DNA of 64,000 nt from Lutjanus erythropterus (Eukaryota; Chordata; Actinopteri; Lutjaniformes; Lutjanidae). Each line of letters begins with the position of its first letter. The first letter of the stretch is position 1. The notes under the pieces were generated by a model. It saw only the letters and a list, made by a program, of their open reading frames with translations. It ran no database searches and had not been told where the DNA came from. Location of the stretch: positions 26,386,094-26,450,093 of the forward strand of contig CM034610.1 in assembly GCA_020091685.1 (NCBI GenBank), in the 5' to 3' direction. A program made the position numbers and the translations under genes. Shown here one piece after another: positions 56,101 through 64,000 of this stretch.

Positions 56101-56358
56101 AAGTTTGCATCCACTAATAACTCGCATGTGGACTGTGATTTTTTTTGTCATTTTAAATGGGATAGTTTGGATTACTTGGTGTGGAGGTTTGATGTAAGTA
56201 AGTAGTCAGCTACAGAAGATGCCAGTCGACAAGGAGAATCAGCGAGGAGCACCAGAATAGAAGCTCTGCAATGTTGCTCTGTCCTGTCCTGTGGACAGGA
56301 TCAGCAACAAAAGGGATTTCAGCCGTTAAACTAGGTCCACCTTAAAAAAAAAAACTCT
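53101..56358. other. Intron 1, mostly unassigned
   Basis: Over 3 kb with little I recognise: (GGA)8 at 53320-53343, (GTTT)n at about 55208-55223, and a stretch near 56160-56340 whose GAGGAGCACCAG resembles sequence left of foldback copy 1. Less AT-rich parts at 54760-55130 may be unique functional sequence, but I see no specific signal. Confidence 0.5.
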
Positions 56359-56828
56359 ATCAGTTTAATTGTACATTATATTTAGAATATTTTACTGTTT
56401 TACTTTGCTGTCAGACAGCCTTTTCTGATAGGATGATGTCGTTATACAAGCCAAATAATGCTCCCTCCAAAGCAACCAGACTCCATAGGCAAAATGAGTC
56501 ATTTTACCTTGCAGAACATGGGAGTTGCTGGTCTACCGCTGCCTCGATCAGTTAATTCGTTGATGTTACTGTGTTACTTCTATGAATCCAAATTATCAGT
56601 TTAAAACACCAAAGTCACACAATTACATAAACAAACTAAGAGATTGAGGCAGCAGTAGACCAGAACTCCTGTGTTCTCCAAGGTAAAATGACTGATTTTG
56701 TCAGTGGAGTTTGGTTGGTTCGGAGAGAGCAATATTTAGTGAATATATCAGTGTTTTCCTGTTAGAAAAGGCTGCCTGACAGCGAAGTAAAGCAGTGAAA
56801 ATATTCTAAATATAACGTACAACTGATA
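56359..56828. mobile_element. Foldback element, type A, copy 6 (best preserved)
   Basis: 470 bp. Arms of about 205-215 bp: TATATTTAGAATATTTT, GCTGTCAGACAGCCTTTTCT, GTCATTTTACCTTGCAGAAC and TGCTGGTCTACCGCTGCCTC on the left are mirrored by GAGGCAGCAGTAGACCAG, CCAAGGTAAAATGACTGATT, AGAAAAGGCTGCCTGACAGC and AAAATATTCTAAATATAACG on the right. Centre about 35 nt. No coding frame. The outermost bases are TATCAGT and ACTGATA. Confidence 0.88.
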
Positions 56829-57020
56829 TTAAAGGGGCAGTTCACCCCCAAGCCAAAAGTAGGCCTATGTATTTGTGCCTGGGCATCTGGTGCTCTTAGT
56901 TCATCTAGATGTTTTTGGTGTGAGCTGCAGAGTTTTGGCCGAAGAGATGTCTGCCTTCTCTCCAATATAATGGAACTAGATGACACAGTCTCCAAAAAAA
57001 TCAGAAACTGCAAGTCTTGT
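56829..57020 (+). repeat. Teleost repeat with GGGGCAGTTCACCCC start
   Basis: AAAGGGGCAGTTCACCCCCA, TTTTTGGTGTGAGCTGCAGA and GAAGAGATGTCTGCCTTCTC follow the order of a common fish repeat. It directly abuts foldback copy 6. A purine (A/G) run follows at 57040-57070. Confidence 0.65.
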
Positions 57021-57088
57021 TCAGAAACAATCCATTGGGAAAAAAAAAGAAAAAAGAAAAAGAAAAAAATGATGATCATGAAAACCTG

Positions 57089-57311
57089 TGTTGGTCGCAA
57101 TGCATTTGCCATTTTACCACTTTTTGATGTGTAAAATAAAGCCAAGTTAATTTTGCACAAACCTCACAGTGTGCCTTGGATTGTTTTTGAAGGAGACCAA
57201 CATTTTTTCTTTTTTTTATTGAGACTGTTTCACCCATGCAACGAGCCTTTCTCTGCATGAATAAGCACAAATAACCCCAAATATCGAAAGAGCACCTGTA
57301 TGCGACCAACA
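57089..57311. mobile_element. 223-bp MITE candidate, 11-bp perfect inverted ends
   Basis: TGTTGGTCGCA at 57089-57099 and its exact inverse TGCGACCAACA at 57301-57311. No coding frame; family unknown. Confidence 0.55.
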
Positions 57312-57704
57312 GAAAGACCCAACATCGCTTTGACTCCATTGTCTTCATCCTAAAATAGCTTTATTTATTCTGTCCAGCTGCCAAAAGAGTCCAGAGTAGC
57401 TCAGTTTACAATGATGCAAAGTAGATCCTCCCATTTGAGAAACAGGATACAGCAAAAGTATCCTGAAACAATTACCTAAATACACTGACATGTCTAAATC
57501 TTAATTTCTGCTTTGTTTCATCTCCTCATTGGTGCCATTTATTCAGTGATCTCTATAGGATCCACCATCATTCAGCACCTTGTGTATACGAACAGTCTTC
57601 CCTTGGTCTTATCAGCTGCTAACACCAAGCAGCAAAAGCTGAACTCCTCTCAAATGTTAAATTAAATGACAGAGACACAGAGTCAAATTCATTTCTACGG
57701 CTCA
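57312..57704. other. Intron 1, unassigned
   Basis: No recognised element. Confidence 0.6.
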
Positions 57705-57960
57705 AGAAGAAGCGGGACGGGGGCTAAAGGCGCCCCCCGTTGTGTGACAGCTCGTTACGTTGGCATCATGTTATCGGCGGTGACACCTTTATGTGCCACT
57801 GAGCTGTTTATCTCAGATCTGCTCTGCTGATTTCTCTCCGACAAAACTTATTTTTGAAGGGAGGGCAACAAGAGTTCAGAGAGCTAAAATAACACTGGAA
57901 ACACAAACAGCTCTCACAGAGGGAGTCCACGAGGGGTGTTACACAGTCTGTCTGAGGTTA
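57705..57960. promoter_or_regulatory. GC-richer unique block
   Basis: GGGGGCTAAAGGCGCCCCCC, a near palindrome at about 57720-57739, with GTTACGTTGGCATCATGTTA close by. Composition-based only. Confidence 0.25.
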
Positions 57961-57984
57961 CTGTGTTTGTAAAAACACACTCCT

Positions 57985-58050
57985 GGGAGGAGGAGGAGGA
58001 GGAGGAGGAGGAGGAGGAGGAGGAGGAGGAGGAGGAGGAGGAGGAGGAGA
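57985..58050. repeat. (GGA)n microsatellite, about 22 units
   Basis: A pure GGA/GAG purine run of about 66 bp on the plus strand. It could form G-quadruplex or triplex structures; the arhgap44 transcript would carry the (UCC)n side. Confidence 0.95.
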
Positions 58051-59104
58051 CGCGTGTCATCAGGTGTGTGATGAAATGCCCGGATCACGCTTGAACTGCT
58101 CATCTGTCTGTTGTCAAACTGAATTTGACCCTGTTACTCTGTGCAGCGGTTCGGACCTGAAGGTTCACAGCGGGAACCTTGTCTGTGGCTACGCTGCAAT
58201 GCTTCAGAGCAGGGTGGTGCAAAAAATGTACCTTTCATTGCACTTTAACACACTCCAAAAGAACATCGTGTCAGCATGTTTCCTTCAGAATTCATTCATA
58301 TTTATAACCAGGCAATAGGCAAACTGACCAAGACGTAGTGGATATTAAAAGAACGTAAGACGACTATTTATGCTATTTTCTTGAAGCTAAACCTGTGTGC
58401 TACATTAACAAAGTACTGATAATATCTCCTCTGTTGTTGCACTAAATGTCCGATTTTTTAATTACTCTAAAGGAGCAATAAAATAATGTCTGTGTTTCCT
58501 TAATGTGATGCATTTCTTTCTCCATCCTCTCTTAAGTATTTTCATTACTGGCCATGTAGGTACAAATATGGTATCCAGACTTTACAAATTTCTCCATGTT
58601 TCATATTTTCAAATGAAGCCAAACAAAACAAACAAACCAAACACAACAACAGGAAAACAAAATAAAATGACTGTTACAGTCTCTTCTGTTTACAGTAGGT
58701 TACAGATTGACATCGATTAAGTCTTATGGCTACGGCCACTGTCCAATAACACAAAAAATAATAAAATAAATTAAAAAATAAATGGAAAAACTTGCATTGG
58801 TCTCATTAGAAGATAGTCATTTTACAGGTACAAACATATTAAGTCTCACAGACCTGAGCATTAAGAAATAAAAATGTGTAAGAGGACCAGCAAGCCAAAA
58901 CTATAAGGATAAAGTTCAAGAATGACAAATTTGGCACAATATGGGTAAAATTATAGGGCACATCTCTCAACACAATCAAGTCCCTGTTCCGAAGACAATT
59001 TTGCAAAATAATAAAGAAATGGCTGCCATTTTTATTAAAATCGTTCTTTGTATTTATGTATGTATATTTAATTTTTTTCTGCGGTTAAATTGTTGTTTTT
59101 TATA
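58051..59104. other. Intron 1, unassigned
   Basis: No gene; A-rich patches at 58620-58800. Confidence 0.6.
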
Positions 59105-59178
59105 TGTAAAGCACTTTGAGCTGCATGTTTTGTATGAAAGGTGCTATATAATTAAAGTTTCTTATCATTATTATTATT
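59105..59178 (+). repeat. Retroposon-like 3' tail
   Basis: TAAAGCACTTTGAGCTGCAT, AAGGTGCTATATAATTAAAG and a TTATTATTATTT run, the usual end of many fish retroposon copies. Confidence 0.55.
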
Positions 59179-59499
59179 TAAAAAGGCAATTAAATACTGG
59201 TATTTATGTTTTGTGTGTATAATGTGGGCATAGCAACAGTTTAACTACTTCAATAATTGTCAGTTTCTAAAGATGAAGCAGTTTTACCTTATAGACAGTC
59301 ATCAGTTTGGTAAGTAATGAGACAACAGTCATTGTGTTTCCCACAAATCAGTTAAAAAAAGGACAAGATTGTGTATTTTATTTTGATCCTGACTACTTTA
59401 ATAAAAGAAGAATTTAAAGATGAATGTGATCCACATCCAGACTAATGATAACTGTGTTCCTGAATGTGTCCCAATTTCTCTAGTTTACTGGTTCGCTTT

Positions 59500-59940
59500 A
59501 ACAGCAACGGACTCCTAAAAAGGAGCAGAATCCATTTGCATGTTGTATGAGGGCAATTAGCTCGGTTCACCCACTCCTGTCCAAAAATAACACTTTATTA
59601 TGGACAACTGCTGCGGTTTGGGCTGAAAAGCTCCGTTAGCAGATTAGCAGCTTTAATGGTGTTTATGAGGTGTGCAGACTAAAGACATTTGAGGGCCCCT
59701 GCAGAGGAGGAGAGACTCTTTTTGCAATTGTTAAAAACGAAAGATTAAGTGCAGCTGGCACTCGTCTGCCAATCCTGAACAACCTGACGGTTAAAATTCA
59801 AGCATTAATGCGCCGTCTGTCAGAGTGTTTATACTATGAGGAAAGGCCAAAAGTCTTTTCATTTTTCAAAGCAGGAAAACATTTTATGACAAGTGAAGCA
59901 TCTCGGGAAGTGTTGCACAGATAAAACCTAAATTTTACAG
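59500..59940. promoter_or_regulatory. Candidate conserved noncoding block
   Basis: Repeat-free stretch with an octamer-like ATTTGCAT (59533-59540), GGGCAATTAGCTCGG, GCAGATTAGCAGCTTTAATG and TTCAAGCATTAATGCGCCG. The frame at 59670-59924 (84 codons) shows no known domain. This is my best guess for an intronic enhancer, but it is not tested by alignment. Confidence 0.3.
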
Positions 59941-60319
59941 GCAGAATTACCTCAGACTCCCTCAGCGTCTGTCATAGTTACACTTGATTAAGTCACCTAT
60001 ACACTATCAGCATGTTTGCATCATCATCACAGCAGCTCGCTGAGTAACTGACTCAACTGTTGCCATGGAATTCCTGCGCTGGAATGAGGCCGCGTGGGTT
60101 GAGACCTATTAAAGTGATCTATGGCTGAGAATCACTGGGGCTTCAACTGAAAGTAAGAAATGAAAAATAAAAAAGGATGTTTCTCCAGCTCTCAGCTCAT
60201 CACTCACACTATCTGAGCCAGAATAAATGTTTTTTCTTGTGATCATATTCTCGAAATTGACAGTTCACTAAAACCAGAACAACATCAACAAGTAGAAATA
60301 GAGTGCAGGGGAATAAAGA

Positions 60320-60480
60320 AGAGAGCTAAGTACTCAAGTACTGTAATTAACTACAATTTTGAGGTACTTGTACCTTTCTATGCCACTAAATTTTACAGGG
60401 AAATACTGTAGGCCTACTTTTTACTCCACTACGTTTAACAGGTTTAGTTACAAGTTACTTTTCTGTGGAAGAGGATAAGG
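60320..60480 (+). repeat. hAT-like nonautonomous repeat (AAGTACTCAAGT type)
   Basis: AAGTACTCAAGTACTGTAAT, TTTGAGGTACTTGTACCTTT, TTTTTACTCCACTACGTTTA; inverse partner family at 46800-47140. Confidence 0.7.
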
Positions 60481-60489
60481 GCAAGGCAT

Positions 60490-61005
60490 AAGAAAAAAAA
60501 ATGAGAAGGGGAAGATTTTTTTTAATTTGCATTTTGAGAATAAAATCAAAATATGTCAAAATGGAAATATTTGAAATAACATTTTGACTTCATTCTCAAA
60601 ATGCCGAAATTATGGAAAAAAAATGCAAGATTACCAATAGAAGAAAGAAAGTTCTTTATTTTCAACATTTTGACTTCATTGTTGAAATGCAAAATGAAAA
60701 AAAAAAGAAAAGAAAACAATGCAGCACTAAGACTGTTGTTGTAGTTTCAGATTCAGATTAATTTGCTAGCTAGCTACAGCTTATAACATCTACTAGCTAC
60801 AGTAGTTATTTAAAAAAAAAACCAAAAAAAAAACTTTCTAATGGAAAATCTACCAGTGTTAGCTTAATTAGCTATCTAGCTACAGCTAGAATAAAATCTG
60901 CCAGGGACAGTTGGTGTTCACGTAACATTGACAGCTGGAGGCCAGAACTGAGAAGCTGCTTTTCTCCCTGAAATCAGGACACCCTCCAACCCCCCCACAA
61001 AAAAA

Positions 61006-61040
<35 letters not shown>

Positions 61041-61045
61041 AAACA
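60490..61045. repeat. A-rich low-complexity and CTAGCTAG-rich stretch
   Basis: Decayed TTTTGACTTCATTCTCAAAA-type units at 60490-60720, TAGCTAGCTACAGC motifs at 60765-60890, and an (AAAT)n run at about 61004-61040. Confidence 0.55.
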
Positions 61046-61732
61046 AACAAAACAACATCACAAAACTGAATTTTGTGACTAAGTATAGAATATATAAAAA
61101 ATTTAAAGATCTTCAGGTACCATTTTCTTTCAATACTTATATCACTTCCTATACCTGAACTGTGGACTGATATAGAGTTCGTACTGTAGCTAATACTTCA
61201 TTGTTGTTTGGCCTGCCACTGTTATCATTTGGTGAGCGCCACAGTCAAATGTGATGCATCAAGACAGCCAAAACAAGAAAATGAGCCTGGAATGAAAAGC
61301 AAATGGTCTCTCAGTCTGGTCAAATCAGTGCTTTCTAGTCACTGTGCACGCTCTCCTCTGAGTGCTACATCCACAAGGAAGTATTGATCAGCTCTTAGTG
61401 CTGGCTTCACCCAGACTGAAGTTATCCGTGGTGCTGCTGCGCATCAGGAAGTGTGTGTTTGCTTCACGGCTGACGGTCCATATCCTTATTCAGATAGTGA
61501 TGAACACGTAACATCATCATGTCCTGCCACAGCATCCTGTTTCACCCAGAAATATGTGAAATTACAGATGTAATAGACAAATAAATTTTCAATTTAAACA
61601 GGCTGGTGGAAAAAAAAAAACTTATTAAAAAAACAAAATCAGAAAATCTGTTTGTCCGGCTCTCACCCCAGGCCCACTGGCTCCCAAATCTTTAACAACA
61701 GCTCACATATACAGAGTTTAATTTATAGAAAA
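61046..61732. other. Intron 1, unassigned
   Basis: No recognised element. Confidence 0.6.
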
Positions 61733-61870
61733 GCTCAGTAATTTCCTAAAACAGCTGGTAACTGTAGTTTTTATTAAATGTTACTCAAACAAGAGTAGAT
61801 AGTGGTTTTGTTGGGGACTATTTTCAGCTGCGGATTAAGACACAATTGGTGCTCTAATGAGTATTTCAGC
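61733..61870 (+). repeat. Dispersed repeat shared with 16865-16995
   Basis: GTTGGGGACTATTTTCAGCT GCGGAT core and preceding CCTAAAACAGCTG match the copy at 16.9 kb. Confidence 0.7.
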
Positions 61871-62556
61871 CTGATAGAAGAGGCTTTGGATACACTTACA
61901 ATACTTATTAGTAGGATTAATTTTACAAGATTTGCTGTCAATTAGAAAAATACAGAACATCACCAGACTTTTATTTTAATAGTTTGAAATGTTCTCAGCC
62001 ACGTCACATCTTATCCATCCAGACAAATGCAGACAAGACTCCCTCCTTTTTGCCCGTGAAATTGTCCTCTTCACCCCTGCCCCTCGTCTCACACCACAGT
62101 CTGCGAGGCAGTGACAGTGACACCTGAGCTCCGAGGGTTTGACTTCCCATTAAAGTTTAACAGACACAGATAGGAGTGGAGGCAACAGAGGCAACAGGTA
62201 CAGTAGAAGAAGCTCTCTGGGCCACACCTTCTGTCTGATTCCACATGGATCAATGGGGAGACGTGACTTTACTTTGAAGTAATGAATCCTAATTACCACG
62301 TTTAACTGGTCTGATCAGAAGTGTGTTCCCTGCTATTTCTCACTGAAGCTGATTTACATGTTTGCAAGTCAGGACAAGTTAGCTGGAGGCAATTTGGAGC
62401 TTGTAAACGATCAGTGTTGATTGTTGAGTGACATGCAGAACAATTCCCACTGAGAACCTCATAGCTGAAGATGCTGAAGATGAAATACCGCCACAGGAAA
62501 ATACACAAATAAACCTATATATACATTCAAAAAGAAAGCTTCATTTTGTTGTGGAC
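61871..62556. other. Intron 1, unassigned
   Basis: No recognised element or gene. Confidence 0.6.
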
Positions 62557-63815
62557 ATTCTCTACTTGCACAAGGTAGTGTGATGTATATCTGTTTTACG
62601 TCTGTTTACTTCCTGTCAGATATACAAACTGAAATGTAAATCTAAAACTACAGACCAGCACAAAAATGACAGCCACCAACGTAAACCACCATGTTCTGAA
62701 CAGACAAAAACACTAACAAACTTACAAAACAGTCCCTAATTACAAACAGCTGTTCCCCGAATCCCAAATCCTGTCCTTTTTGTACTGAAAATTAACCCCT
62801 ATACTAATAAATAATACGAACAACAACAATATTCTGATCAAATCAGTTATGTAGGATATAATCCCTGGTTTTAGTTATTAAAAACATCCTGTTTCTGTCT
62901 TTAAAATCTGTATTATTGATGTGTTTTCACTTGCACTGATTAGGTTATCATAAATAGCAGATTGTTGAACCTGTTTTAAACCAGATGACAGAGAATGCAG
63001 CTGCCACTTACGATAGAAATATCTATCATCATGTGACGCAAAATCTGCAGCTGATCTCCATAATATTAATACAAATAATGTTACTCTAAATTATTCTATT
63101 TTAATCCCTCTGACACGACATGAAGTGATGAGTCCCTGACCTGAATTTCACCCACAGTCACTCTACTGGGGGGGGGGGGGTTATATGACATCGCCTGCAC
63201 CTGTGTCTTTGGTACCTTTCATGTAGTCTTAGATGACCGTTAGCAACATTAGCTAGCTAGCATCATCATTTTCATTCAAACTCGACAGAAACAAAGTTAC
63301 ACTGACCAAAAACGTCTTGGTTTGTCTTTCCACTGCTCCAGCCGTCACCAACTCTCTTTGTTTGGTCAAAATAAACCCATAATTCACTGAGGTAGATGAA
63401 AATATTCTGCGTATACGCACTGCTTCTCCGACCTCTCTCTCTCAGCCCTCTTCCGATGATATTTTTACTTCTAACTGGATGAATAAAGGGTTCATTTCTA
63501 CCAAACCAGAGCTGGTGATTGTTGGAGCAGTGGAAAGACGACCTAAGATATTTTTTGTGAGTTTTATTTTGTTTCTGACTCCGACAAGGTGGCAGATATT
63601 AAGATTAACTGTACAGAAATAGCCAATCTTCTTGTGGACAGTCTCATTACCTTATGTAGGTCATACAGAGGCATCAGTAATAACCAGTGTAGTGGCTTTA
63701 AGGATGAACAATCACTACATTTGTAGGCAAAGGTAACGTTACTATAGCACTGACAGTAGGTAAACAGAGGTGCAGCCTGTGTAACGTCTCACACGTCATT
63801 GTGCAAGTAGAGAAT
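62557..63815. mobile_element. Foldback element, type B, with interrupted left arm
   Basis: Outer inverted ends ATTCTCTACTTGCACAA (62557-62573) and its exact inverse (63799-63815), followed on both sides by a related CTGTTTAC(T/C)T.CTGTCAG block. An inner hairpin pairs GTCTTTCCACTGCTCCA (about 63329-63345) with TGGAGCAGTGGAAAGAC at about 63523-63539, arms about 120 bp. The outer left part is longer than the right by about 500 bp, which suggests an insertion in the left arm; a G13 run (63168-63180) lies there. No coding frame. Confidence 0.7.
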
Positions 63816-64000
63816 TATTCCAGCAATCTGAAACAATATCATGTCATTTGTGTAATATTTGCAGTGCTCACCCTTTCCCTTTCAATTATCTATTGCATTG
63901 CTCTGTGTTTGATTGAAATAAACAAACCCAGAGAATGAAAACAGTGCTTGCTGCATCATTTCCCTGTCTGAGACGGCCTGTCTCAATCACCCTCTGCTGA

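Noticed and set aside
15462..64000. Search for the arhgap44 start-codon exon (MKKQFNRMRQL-type)
   Set aside because: No minus-strand sequence of that kind followed by a donor was found by eye; concluded that it lies beyond the window, though a diverged exon could have been missed.
1..64000. CRISPR-like arrays
   Set aside because: The short repeats present are minisatellites, microsatellites and transposon units without regular unique spacers; the sequence is eukaryotic.

Overview
The window is a piece of a teleost fish nuclear genome, probably a percomorph. The base composition is AT-rich, (CA)n microsatellites are frequent, and there are many short non-autonomous elements of types I know from percomorph introns. 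The only host protein-coding gene I can support is arhgap44 (RICH2), a BAR-RhoGAP protein, on the minus strand. Ten internal exons (920 nt, about 306 codons) lie between positions 15461 and 483. All ten have AG/GT borders and join in one open frame. They encode nearly the whole N-terminal BAR domain and the first part of the RhoGAP domain, including the arginine finger. The start-codon exon was not found and should lie beyond the right edge; the rest of RhoGAP and the C-terminal tail lie beyond the left edge. Positions 15462-64000 are therefore best read as part of a first intron of at least 48.5 kb.

Layout: 1-299 is a 26-bp minisatellite. 483-3782 holds five closely spaced exons. 3783-9338 is a repeat-bearing intron. 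9339-15461 holds five more exons and two Tc1/mariner-type MITEs. At 18838-24910 a full-length L1-type LINE is inserted antisense to the host gene. It has intact ORF1 (298 aa) and ORF2 (1265 aa), a poly(A) signal and tail, and a target-site duplication of about 14 bp, so it looks young and may be competent.

The rest of intron 1 is a mosaic of old and middle-aged repeats. These include hairpin (foldback) elements with arms of about 200 bp near 29.6, 30.2, 38.3 and 56.4 kb plus single-arm copies, a second foldback type at 62.6-63.8 kb, inverted arrays of an AGAACCC-type repeat at 26.7-28.1 kb, a broken Tc1-like transposase at 37.1-37.6 kb, several MITE families and microsatellites. A few GC-richer, apparently unique blocks (about 15.1, 26.3, 28.6, 36.0, 39.2, 40.4, 50.5, 52.9, 57.7 and 59.5 kb) could be regulatory.

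I see no rRNA, tRNA, CRISPR array, operon, virus or toxin gene. The most interesting signals are the intact L1 with a long, internally repeated inter-ORF spacer, the foldback families that would fold inside the arhgap44 pre-mRNA, and the (UG)n/(CA)n tracts next to four of the ten exons. Names of repeat families rest on memory of teleost repeats, not on a search.
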